Shown piece after piece: positions 36,154-47,900 of a stretch of 64,000 nucleotides of DNA. A program made the position numbers and the translations under genes. Each line of letters begins with the position of its first letter. Position 1 is the stretch's first letter. Source of the stretch: Taxillus chinensis (taxonomy: Eukaryota; Streptophyta; Magnoliopsida; Santalales; Loranthaceae); contig CM042091.1 of NCBI GenBank assembly GCA_023512835.1, forward strand, positions 46,338,284 through 46,402,283, in the 5' to 3' direction. Below the pieces are notes generated by a model. That model ran no database searches, was not told where the DNA came from, and saw only the letters and a program-made list of their open reading frames with translations.

Positions 36154-38330
36154 GGCAGTGGAGTGGAGGGAGTGGCTAATTACAGATATTATCTCTCCTG
36201 TCTCCGGTCCTTGTTCTGGTTGGGATGGTGAGAGACTAGAGATTTATGTGGGGCACCTAGCTTCGCAACCAATTTCTAAATGGTACTTAATTAATCTAAA
36301 TCCAGCTCAATCGGGCAACTTAAAATCAAATGAATCGATGAACTCATAAATTCAAAATATATTAATAAAATTAATGCTTAATATGAGTAATATCTAGATT
36401 TTATAGTCCTGTGTAATCTCCATTTCTCTTTTCCTCCTCAGCTTAATCGGGCATTTGATATGTTTGATCAATTACTACATAATACATCCAGTTAAAGCAA
36501 TATCCACATATAGATTTATCATTCCGATTAATATATTCTTTAATTTATAAATTATTTACCATTAATAATTATATATATAAATTTATAAAAGCCTATTACC
36601 CAATAATGTATTTTTGATAAAATTATACAACATCATTACCTTTTTATTTAGCTTTTCATTAGACTTAATTGTTTCTTATGACTTAACTTTAATTTTAATA
36701 TTTGACAAAAGAAAAAATTTATATGCAATCCTCAAATGAGGACTGTAATATAGTCTTCATTTTAAAAACCACAAATAGTATTACTTTTGGAAAAAAATAT
36801 CCTTTGAAGTAATCCCTTTTAATCAATTTATTTTAACTTAGTTCGTAATCTTTTTACATATTAAATGAGTCTTGGAGCTTATGAATTACCATGGACCCTA
36901 GTTAAAAAAATATATAATATATATTGAAAAAATCAAATAAATATCCTTTATAATCTATCTATATAAAAAAAAGTTTAATGATATGTATAATACAAAATTT
37001 TAATAAGAGAGAGAGAGAGAGAAAAAAAAATAGTGTGTTTAGATTAGGGTTGAAATAATGAGATATTATTATTATTATATTAATAATATCATTTCCTATG
37101 TTGACAGTATTCATACACATCGTCAATTTTCATCTAAGAGGTACGCAAGAGAGAACTAGACAAAAATGCCATAAAACTATGAGGAGATATATATGAGATA
37201 ACTACAAGGGTTTGTGTTAGGATAAATAATAAAGAAAGCAATATTAATTTTTGATAAATGCATTATTTTCTTATAATGATTAAATAACATGACTGAATAA
37301 ATCACATGTCAGTTTTTGTTGAGCCAATCATACATTCAAGCCCCAATTAAATGGATCAACCAAACAAGTTATATGGTAGCTAACCAATTGGTTACTTATG
37401 TCCTTCAGTCTATCCAAGCCTAAGCAAACAACATCTATGTGGTGTTTGTTATCAACTTGATTAAATGATGTATTTATTTGATTCTATGAACATTCAAATT
37501 GTTTAAGTCTACACGGATCTAAGTATGACTACCCCACTCAAGTTTTATTTTACTTTTTTTGACAAATAACTCACTTAACCCCTTATATTTAGTACTTTAA
37601 TAAGAATTATGCTCTCGTAAGATATTTATATTTCTATTATCTATATACAAGTAGTCATGCAGCAACGCAACAAATATGGCTCCAATGAAAAAGAGACTCA
37701 CTTTAAAAAAATGAAAATACTTCGACCCATTCTGTCCAAATCAAAATAAAAATCAACTCATATGACATGTAATTTTTTTAGTTTTTTATTGCTTTGAGCA
37801 AAGTTGAGTCAGTGAATAATGTATATGCACATGGGCAAGTATATATTGGATATAGTGTGGGCTGTTGTTTACCCTAAAATTGCAACAATCCATTCATATT
37901 TCCTTTTTTTTCCCTTGCTTTCCTACCTTCATGCCAACTCATTTGGTCATTTGGCCCACTTTCGTGTAATTCCACCCACTTACATCTAAGGTCTCAAATT
38001 GGATTAACCCATATAACTTAACTATTATGATAAATAAATGATCTAATAATAATAACAACAACAACATATCACCTTTAATAAATCCAAACATTGCATATAA
38101 TGACTCGTATTTGAAGTAAGATGGCAAGTAGCCTATAATTGAAGTAAATAGCTCGTATTTGAGTTTAGGGACATCATTTTAATGATGTGGCTAAAAACGC
38201 AGTTGTTTTGACTATAATTGATGTTTATTTAGGGTCTGAATTACTCAAGGATATTAGATGGCTAATTAGTCAATTCAGTTATTTTATGATTTAATATTAT
38301 TAATATTAAAAGGAAATTTATGATATAATT
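36154..38330. other. Intergenic DNA upstream of CRS1
   Basis: The first few hundred bases must include the CRS1 promoter and 5' leader, but I see no unambiguous TATA box close to the start codon. Further right the DNA is AT-rich, with a (GA)n run at about 37012-37022. No gene was recognised. Confidence 0.5.
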
Positions 38331-38892
38331 AACTAAGGGCTTTTTGGTACTTCTCTTGACTTAAAAATGGTTGTTTAGTGGATAAGAAAGCAAAGGTATA
38401 ATGAGATTAGGAAACTTGATAAAAGAGATTACTTAATGAGTAAGAAATTAATATTATAATAGAATTAGGATGGGATTAGGACTCTAGAAGAGGAGGAGAT
38501 TGTTTCTATAAATAGGGATGTCGTCCTATGGTATTGGTTGATGATCCTTCACATTGGGAGAGCTATAGTCATCTAGAGAGAGAGAGAGAAAAGTCAAAGC
38601 TTAAAGATTTAAGATGTTCGGGTGCATTCTAGCAGGTGTAACTTATTCCTACATGTTCAAGGTAGTTAGTTCTATCCTTTTACGTCTCTATTAGGGTTTA
38701 GCTTTATCTAGAATAGATTCAACTAGGGATTGAACATAGAATGACAAATTATGCATGTAACTGAGATAGGAGACTTAGACAACGATGTTCGTCTTTTAAA
38801 GGTGATGTTGAGGACTAGGAATTGAGGGTTAGAGATAGTTTGGTTAAGCTTGAGCATAGCAAGTGGTAGTACACATTATGGTGGCACGGTCA

Positions 38893-39045
38893 AGGTGTGC
38901 ACGTGGCAATGGGCGCCACGTGCAATGGCACGTGTAGGGGTGTCCATATGGGGATGGGAGCCACGTGCAGGGGTATGCACATGGTAAGGAGTGCCACGTG
39001 TAAGGGTGTGCATATGGAGGTGCATGACACATGTACGTGGTGAGG
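38893..39045. repeat. Short G-box-rich tandem repeat
   Basis: About four imperfect units of 33-45 bp, each with a form of 'GTGCATATGG' followed by 'GGGAGCCACGTG'. CACGTG (the G-box/ABRE core) occurs several times, with CACATG and TACGTG variants. It lies just left of the 39049 LTR boundary. Confidence 0.7.
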
Positions 39046-39048
39046 GGC

Positions 39049-40856
39049 TGTTGGGATAGTGCTATATAAAGCAATGTGTAATCCTAATAATGTAAAGACT
39101 TTCTGATTAATTGAAATATTTTTTGTTTAAATATTTATTAGATTGCATTATTCTGCTTTCTTGTGTGGCTAAGCATCATAACATCTCATTGCTTATCAAA
39201 GTTTATTACTGGGTATGTGTGAGACACATACAATAGATCCACTAATTAGACTAAGTATAAAATTAGTTCACAATCGGTGAATAGAGTTTGGGATGCTCTA
39301 TTCTGATAAGATTGTGGTGCGGACTATTTCCATAGCGGGAGTGATCTAATCTAGGATCATTGTAAAGAGTTTACAAATAGTAGTGCCAGGTATGTAATCA
39401 TACATATTGAACAGGACCATGATAGAATAAGTTCTTCAACTAATATCCGTTGCATTGTATGAAGAACTTTATATTTTATCGCTAGATGATCGATTTATGG
39501 ATTAATCTTAATCCAGACCGTTTGATTAACTCATGTCTATAATTTATGTCTTTTGACTTATTAATGAGTGAGAGGCTTAGTGCTTCAAATACCTCGATAT
39601 CTTGGAGATATAATATTATAGATAGTGGGAGCGTCAAGTCAGGTGCATGGAATCCATTGCTTCGTTATACGAAGAGTAATGATATTCCCATGTTGTTTAA
39701 TTCGGGATTCTTGGGTGAATCAAGCGCTTGTAATTATATTAGATATAATTTATTATAAATCCTAATTCATGATTGGATCATGAATAGGTCGCCCATTAGA
39801 GAATTAATGGTAACACATGGATAAAGATATAATTAGAGAGGTTGAACGGAATCTATTGATACTGTCTCTAATTATGAATATCATAGTGGAGGATCATATC
39901 ACATGGAAATCAGTTATATCAATGGACAAATAATTTATTATGGATTCTTGTAATCATATCTGCTTGATCTTAGAGTGCGGTTTTAGTCCCGATCGTGGCT
40001 CGGACTAAAACTAATAAATAATGATTTAATTGATTAATGAGATTAATTAATTAAATATTATTTATGGAGCTTCGATTAAGTGGGTCCATTTGGTCCCTCT
40101 TGCTAGCATCGTTTATTCTTGTATGGAGTCCTGGATCATTGTGAGTTAATTCTCCTGGTTGTGCTTAAGAGCTAATTAATTAACGTGTGTTAATATATAT
40201 TTAAGAGTTAAATATATATCACATGGTTATTTATTTAATTAGATTAAATAAATAATAATAAATATTTTATCCATTTAATATGATTAAATGAATAAATATA
40301 TTATTTATTTATTTGATAAATAAATAATATTATATATTTATTTAATTAGTTTATTGCGTAATAATTATATTATTTAAAGAGTTTAAATAATATGTATTAT
40401 TATTATTTAACTAAAGGGGCGTATGCGTAATAGCACAGGGGTAACTCTAGGTCTATAAATAGATGCATAGCCTCCTAGGTTAAATGGTGTGCGTGTGCAA
40501 TCATTGACAGCCAAGAGAGAGAGAGAGACAGGTGATGGCCAACCCTAGCGGAGGTGGTGTTCCTGTTCTTTGATCCAAGGGTGTCACAGCCATGTACTCC
40601 TTAAGAAGGTGAATAGCAGAGAAGGCTATTTGGTGGTTGAATCCAGGAGACTGCGAGGACGATCAAAAGCAGATCGTGAGTTCGTTCTTGGAGGGAAAAG
40701 AAGAGGGTTCTAGCTTTACCGTTCTTCAGGTTGGTTTCTTCTTTTCTCTCTTTGCAAAAATTAAACGAATTGATTCATGTTTAGATCCTGCTGTTTGTTT
40801 GCTAGAATAAAATTTTTAAAATTCGTTTCCGCTGCGGTTAATCGTTAACCCGTGCA
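39049..40856 (+). mobile_element. Probable solo LTR, about 1.8 kb
   Basis: It begins TGTTGGGATAG and ends with a 'TTTCCGCTGCGG...AACCCGTGCA' block that resembles the 3' end of many plant Copia LTRs (recalled). A CTATAAATA box at 40453-40461 precedes a leader-like GA-rich segment, giving a + orientation. There is no polyprotein, and no clear target duplication was found (GGGGC against AGATT), so boundaries and solo-LTR status are inferred. Confidence 0.5.
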
Positions 40857-41808
40857 AGATTGTTTTGCCCAGTATGGCTCATTTTAGGTCTTTTATATTG
40901 ATTCTGATGATATGAAATTTTATAGTTTGATATATTGGACTTGTATGCTGATATGATGATGTTTAAGGTGTGATGACTATGGACTTGTAATGTTGATATT
41001 GTTGATATGTGTTCTTGTTATATAGTGCACTATATTTGTTGTGATGAGGTCCGATAAAAAGCAATGGCCCAATAAAGGGCAATGGTACGGTAAAGTACGA
41101 ATATGAATTTTTTTGATGTGATTTGTGTGGTGTTATGTGTTAGTGTAATGTGTTATGATGTGAACTATGTTGTGATGATAATATGAGTTGTAATATGGTA
41201 TGATTTATAATATTATGATGTAGCGTAAGGTATGAAGTGATTATGATATGATTTATGATTGTATATGTTAATTGTTTGTTGAGCATGAGTAAGTCACTAC
41301 ATTCGCACATATATACTTTGCATGTAGTACCAGATATGGTTAATCTTATAAGGGGTTGTGGATTGATAACCATCTACTGAGCTTTTATACTCACACCTAT
41401 TTTGTTAATTCTTTTGCACATGCTAAAGGATGTTAGAGAAATTATGGAAAATTAGCTGACCTTTACTCTAGTTGTGATTTCCTTTGGTGCATTGTAATGA
41501 ATATGTGTTGTATTGATTTGTTTTGATTTCTCGAACATGGGTTTGTGGATCTTGTAAACAGATATTTAACAGTGATAGATATATAAATAATGATTTGATT
41601 TGTTTTACATATCTTGTGATTGTTTGTCGTCATTAGAATTGTATAGTTATACCCCCACTGTGTGACTGTATTAGGTGATTTGAGACCACACCCGCTTTGT
41701 AGTCTCTATTAGGTATTAGTCACCAACCATTTGACCTCTCAAGTGTATGCATGAGACAGTCATGTGCCTAGATTCTACTCACTGAATTTGAGGATGTGAC
41801 ATTACACA

Positions 41809-42430
41809 CCCAATTTGAGAGTTTGTTAACCTCTCTCTTACAGTGTTGTTTATTAGTCCTAGCTATATAAGAAGTTACAATTTATTGAATTTAGGATTTG
41901 ATTAAACTAGGAAACTGTTAAATTATTGATTTTGATCAAATCATGTATTAATAGTTAAACAAATTAGACTATCATACTTAAATAATTTTGTAGAGTGATT
42001 CTTTTGAAGTGAGCTTGTAGATAGAGTTTAAGTTTATATTGTTCTTAATCTATCTAAAAAAAATAGAATTGATGTAAGGGAGATTAAAAGGACATTGCAT
42101 TATATTTGATTATTCTCATGATCTATTCTTCACAAAAGACTGTGATGCAAATTAACTACATACCTTGCTTTTATTTCCCTATACCATATATTCTTAGCCC
42201 CTAATTTTTATTTGATCACTTTTATTACCAAGGAGTAGCAATAAGCTAGTTGTGGATTGTGACTAGAGTTTAAAATTGTAATATTTATGTCCTTTTTATT
42301 ATAGTTTTTGATAATTATTTAGCCTAAATAACCTCATTTAGCTCAATAATCAAATTAGAGTCCCATTTTGCACCTTAATCTATTTACCATGCTATTTTTA
42401 ATATTTTTGTTCCCTTTGAATGATATCAGG
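41809..42430. other. AT-rich intergenic DNA
   Basis: No gene, repeat boundary or RNA feature was recognised. Confidence 0.5.
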
Positions 42431-43039
42431 CAGGGATGGATTCAGAAAGTTCAGTTAAGGTGCCCCAAGATATAAGGTATGTAATTCACATTTGAAAAAT
42501 GTTATCTAAAACTATGATTCGTAGGGCCGGTCCTGAAATTTAGAAGGTTTAAAGTGATTATTAAATTGAGAGCCCTTATGTATATATAATTAAACTGCTG
42601 ATTTTTATTTTTATTTTTATTATTACTTTACTATAATTACAGTAATAATATAACATTTTAAAACATATATTATTATCAAAATTATAAATTAATTTTTAAT
42701 TCTTTGCTACTGTCAAAGGTTAAGTCAAGATAATACGAGGCCTGAAAGCCTTAGTTTTAATTTAATTTTTGGAGGCCCAAGACTCAGGCCTCATTTACCT
42801 AGCTTTAAGACCAGCATTGAGGATTAATACAATTTAAGTTAAAATTAATAACATAAAAACATAAAAATTTCATCAAATTATCCTATAAACAAATTAGACA
42901 AAATTTTAAAATTATATAATTTATTTACCACTATTATAGTTAACAATATATTTATCATAAATAATATAGAATAGTAAATTATATTATTAATTAATTTAAA
43001 TTATAATTATATATGTCTAATATATATAATTAAAATTAA

Positions 43040-43104
<65 letters not shown>

Positions 43105-43154
43105 TGGGGGGGGGGGGCGGCATGGCCCTTGTCGCCTTCCTAAATCTGTCTCGG
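42431..43154. mobile_element. hAT-like MITE (outer element)
   Basis: The left end is CAGGGATGGATTCAG and the right end, complemented, is CCGAGACAGATTTAG (10 of 15 matching). They are flanked by 8-bp direct repeats ATATCAGG and ATAACAGG (7 of 8 matching). The interior is AT-rich, with a long (AT)n run (43047-43100) and a 12-G run near 43108. No coding capacity. Confidence 0.6.
42522..42825. mobile_element. Second MITE nested in the outer MITE
   Basis: The left end 'GTAGGGCCGGTCCTGAAAT' and the complemented right end 'CTCAATGCTGGTCTTAAAG' match imperfectly, and 'GGAGGCCCAAGACTCAGGCC' near the right is typical of this repeat type (recalled). The exact ends and target duplication are unclear. 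Confidence 0.4.
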
Positions 43155-43379
43155 ATAACAGGTTTAAACTAATAAATTGGCAACAAATTAACTTTAGAGC
43201 AAAAAGTAATGAAAATTAGTTAAGTTTTAAAGGTTAGATTTGAGTTGAAAACATATGTCTCAAACTAAGTTCAACACTGGATAACTCCAAATTGCGACAG
43301 GAGGCACTTTGATATCTCAAAGCAAGCTTATATATCAAAGTAATCCAAAAGTTAAGAAAGATAGTCTCAATGAGCATAT

Positions 43380-43570
43380 TAAATGACTTAGGGGAAAATG
43401 GCGAAGTGCCGAGTTTATTGAGTGTTATTTTGTTTGTTTGTTTGTTTTTTTTTTTAAAATTTTTTGGAAAAATCACAATCATAGTGGGTTTGAGAATGTG
43501 GAGCATTACCCTCAACGCTTGAATGGAAAATTATAGGATTCATTGTTAGATTTAGCATTAAAAAGTTAAG
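43380..43570 (+). mobile_element. LINE 3'-end fragment
   Basis: About 190 bp clearly related to 33745-33930: same order of 'AAATGGC(A/G)AAGTGCC', a T-rich run, 'GAGAATGTGGAG' and 'CTCAACGCTTGA' words. Confidence 0.65.
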
Positions 43571-44951
43571 TTTTTAATCTCAACAAAATAACATAATTAA
43601 TATAATCAATATTAAACTAAATAAGCATCACATAGGTCCAATTTCCATATCTTAGGTGTAACAACACCTCTTAGAACTAGCTCGATCACCATATTTAATT
43701 TAGGCATTAGGATATGTTAGATTGTTGTAGTTTAATTATTTATCTTTCCTGTCTTATGTTAAGCCCTAGTATATATCATTAACCACGAGAAGTAACACTA
43801 TATCTATGAGATTGACCATATTTGCATTATATATATAAGTTGAGTTAAGGTAATTACAAATGTTTTTGAGAGCGTTATGACATGCTTAACAATAATCGAA
43901 CTATGTATTATTGTTTAACACATATAGTTTTAAAAAATAGTACATATGTTTCATATATTATTTATAAATATGACTATAATGTTTAAAATTTATGTATTGA
44001 ACTGCAAAAAAAAAAAAAGATTTAAAGCCTTTTAACTCTATATCAAAGCTCACAGTATTTGTCCTAATGTATGCATTGTTTTCCTCCTTTAAACAATCTT
44101 TTCTCTCCTTTTCATTTCTTTCCATTGTTAGGTTGTTTAGGAATTAGTTTTTATGATGAGTAATGTTATGTATAAGTAGATCATACAGGTAATTTATACA
44201 GGAACATCTTTATTACCATTGGATTAATATTATTATTTCTTAAAATTTTTTATTCATATCAATCCAACGACAGAGAGAGTGTTCCTATACGAATTTTCTA
44301 CATAACCTACTTGCAAATAGATTTTTTATTTTAAGATTGGGGTTTGTTTGTGGGTGAAAAGGAATTGTTTGTGAGTGTTAGATTTGATTTTTTATTTTTA
44401 AGCCGGGTGAAGTGATTCATTTTTTAATCTTATTTTAATGGTATTTTTGACATTTTACAAATGAACAATTCGTTAATCGTTAAACACAAAACATACATGA
44501 AAAAAAAAAGAGAGACGAATGAATCAGATTTATTGTGCCTAACCGGTGGAAAAGATTAATTAGATCTAACGTCGTCTGCCACTCTCGGCCGCGTCTTGCT
44601 CGTAGCGGTGGCGTCTTCCCGAAACTTGCAGGCAGGCGTTTAATTTAGGGCTTCTCTTCTCTCCCCTTTCCCTGATTTTTTTTTCTCTAATTTTCTTGCT
44701 CTCTTTCTGTCCATATTATTACAGAGGAGAGCTGACTATATATATATATATCGACTCCGACTCGACTCTCTTCGCTTCTCTTCTCGCCCCTGGGTCGTCA
44801 CCATTGAACTCGGCCGAGTTTGTCCGATTTAGACAACGCAGCCCAGCAACAATGGATGGGTTTACTTGCGCATAAGACAGGCAGGCAGACAGGCAGACAG
44901 ACATCAAGAATTTTGTGTCAGAGAAATTGGTGAGCTGACAGTATTTCGAGT
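43571..44951. other. Intergenic DNA and TAF6 promoter region
   Basis: AT-rich to about 44500, then a GC-richer CT-rich stretch (44570-44950) expected to contain the TAF6 core promoter and 5' leader. It includes a short TATATATA run at 44740-44750 and an AGGC/AGAC tandem run at 44877-44902. Confidence 0.5.
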
Positions 44952-47900
44952 ATGAGTATTGTTCCAAAGGAGACAATTGAGGTGATAGCACAGAGCATTG
45001 GGATCACCAACTTGTCTCCGGATGTCGCGCTCTCGCTCGCCCCCGACGTGGAATACCGTATGCGCGAGATCATGCAGGTGGGTATGTCCTGTCCTGTGCT
45101 GCTCCTAACCCCAGTTTAGTAATATAGGTTGTTTATGGGAGGAGGGGTCAAATGGTTTTAATAAATTTTGTTAAAACACGAGTACACGTTTCAATTTTCC
45201 TTGGAACCAGATAGATAGATAGATAGATACTACAGATTGAATCTTTGTGCTAAACCCCACTACAGATTGAATCTTTGTTCTAAACCTACAGGAGGCAATC
45301 AAATGCATGCGGCATTCAAAAAGAACTATTTTGACTGTGGATGATGTGGATACTGCTCTCAACTTGAGAAATGTCGAGGCAAGTTTTTATTTCATTGGTT
45401 GATGTCTTTCATTCCGGAGATACATTCCCTTCGGTGGTGGCATTATCTCTGGTTCCATTGAAATTGGATGCATTTTGACCCTTTCTTGGTTATCCCAAAT
45501 CAGAATTGCAAAATTTTCATATTATGTCCCCGCCCCCTTGCGTTCATGTTAAAGCACTTGGCATATGTCCGTCATTAGGCTAGGCTAAGTCACGGAAACA
45601 TACAGTAGCTAAAATATACCTTTATCTTGGTTTTATTGTACCAAATGCCACCTTCCAACACCCTGTCAGGTATTCGCAAAGCAGTCCTGTCAATTGTCAT
45701 TATTGTTGTTTGGCGTAATGCCAAATGCAAATGATGTTATATGATGAAGTGTTGACATCGTGTTGTCTCTTTTCCCAAGCTAATTCTAATTTCTTTTACC
45801 AAGTTTTAACATGATGACCAAAGCATGGATAACAGAGATTCACCCAACACTAGATAATATTTAGGTGTTGTTCTATGGTTTGACTGATACTTGAAATCAT
45901 TCCCTTCCATAAATTCCCAAAGACGTTATATGGTTATCCAAAAAAAAATTCTCATTTTGAAAAGGAAATGGACGTTCGCAGGCTATTGCTGTTAGATATT
46001 TAGATTGTTGTATGGGTGTAGGATGAAGTAGGAGGCAGTTAGGCACTGGACACTAGAATGGAATTTCAAGAATGTTCCAAAAATATTTGAGATAAAATTA
46101 TGAACCTGAACATGATATTTGGCTCATTTCCGAAACATTTAGAATTGTGAAAAAAACCAAATGGAGCCTTCTTAATAAATCAGCGCTTTCAGGAAGTTTC
46201 ATAATTCAACTGACTGACAAAATCTCCAGACAATGGGTTTTTATGTGTGATGGAAGGGGAGATCCAACAATTGATTGCCACTTCGAGAGAAAGATGTGTT
46301 AATGTATAAAAGAAACACATAATAGTGTGGTAAATTTAATAAGTTTATTGGATTGGAAATCATTTCACATCTAGCCAAACTGAATGCATAATCATGTGCC
46401 CATTTCGTTGTTTGTGGATGAACTAGATGTGTCCATTGTTTTGTTGTGACATCTAATGCTGCATTGGAATTTTAACAAAACAAGTTAGCTGTCTTTGTTT
46501 TTTATGTTTCCTTTTCTAATCTAAGGAGCTGTAGCTACTGAATGGAAAATTTATTTATTATAACTTGAAAAAAGAATTTCTACTCAAGTGTATTGCATGT
46601 GATGTGGATGATTTATGTGGGAATGTTTGAGATTTTCATCTTTCTCTATGAGAAATTTCTTTACATAAACCTCATTTTGTCTGTATTTCTCGTCCCAGCC
46701 AATTTATGGATTTGCCTCTGGGGATCCCTTAAGGTTTAAAAGGGCTGTTGGACACAAGGATTTGTTTTACATTGAGGACAAGGACATTGAATTAAAAGAT
46801 GTAAGAATAGTAATGATACCAATTCCATTCTTGATTAAGCTGGGTGGAGCTACTTTTCATGTTATGTTTGTTTTATTTACAGGTAATTGAAGCTCCTCTC
46901 CCAAAAGCACCTCTTGATACTGCAGTTGTTTGTCACTGGCTAGCTATTGAAGGTGTACAGCCAGCTATTCCAGAAAATGCTCCAGTTGAAGGTCTGTCTT
47001 TACAATGAAGAGTGATGCCAGAGATTTGTCATAGACAACCTGATGTTTGCTGTGTCAATTTCAATTTGCAACCTTATAACTGACTAATTTTTTTGAACAA
47101 ATGTCTCTTGGTGGCAATTTTTTTTTCTAACCAATTCTTAGATTTTAAAAAAGTTAGGCTATGGTGGCATGTAATCTGATAAATGCAGGCAACATTTGTT
47201 CACGAAATGGGGGTGTTATGTAATGTTTTGCTCTAGTTGGCTTTCTTAGCTTTTTGTCTGCAACTTATATTTCAACTTAAGGAAAATCTGAATAGGAACT
47301 TTGATATTGGAAACTTTTTTCTAAGTTCAAGGGGTCTATGGAATATTGTTAGATGGTATATTGGACTTTTTTTTTTCTAAAACTTTTATTATTGAAAGTT
47401 TTTTCAGGGAGGGCAATATATGTGGATAATTGAACTAGCTTTCTTATATTCCCTTTTATAATTGTATGATTGGGTTTGGTTTGGTCATTTTTGCCCTAAG
47501 TTCCAATGTTTGTACTTATCTACTTGATCTATTCTTTTATTTTCTTTTTTTGCCTTTTGGATGGGATGAGTTTTCTGTATACTTAACTGGGGTTGGAGTT
47601 AACCTTTAGATTGGCTTGGCTTTCTTTGTAGTAATTGCACCTCCTTCCGATAACAAAAAGTATTCACAGAAAGACGATGGGCTTCCAGTAGAAGTAAGAT
47701 TACCCGTTAAGCATATATTGTCTAGGGAGCTCCAGGTACTGCATCTATGTTTCTCGCACCCTCCCATTCTTCCCATGTGATACAACTTATATACAGTTGT
47801 CTTTGATCATTGCGTATGCAGCTATACTTCGACAAAATTACTGAGCTTACGATTAGGGGATCAGAAACTGTCCTTTTCAAGGAAGCATTGTTGAGCTTGG

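Larger units (their letters stand above)
38330..41808 (+). mobile_element. Degraded LTR (possibly Gypsy type) split by a second LTR
   Basis: The left part has a CTATAAATA box at 38506-38514 followed by GA-rich leader DNA. The right part (40857-41808) has 'GAGCATGAGTAAGTCACTAC'- and 'CTACTGAGCTTTTATACTCA'-type words and ends GGATGTGACA, as many plant Gypsy LTRs do (general knowledge). The left end is not defined, and no internal coding region or primer site was found. I infer an old solo LTR interrupted by the sequence at 39049-40856. Confidence 0.35.
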
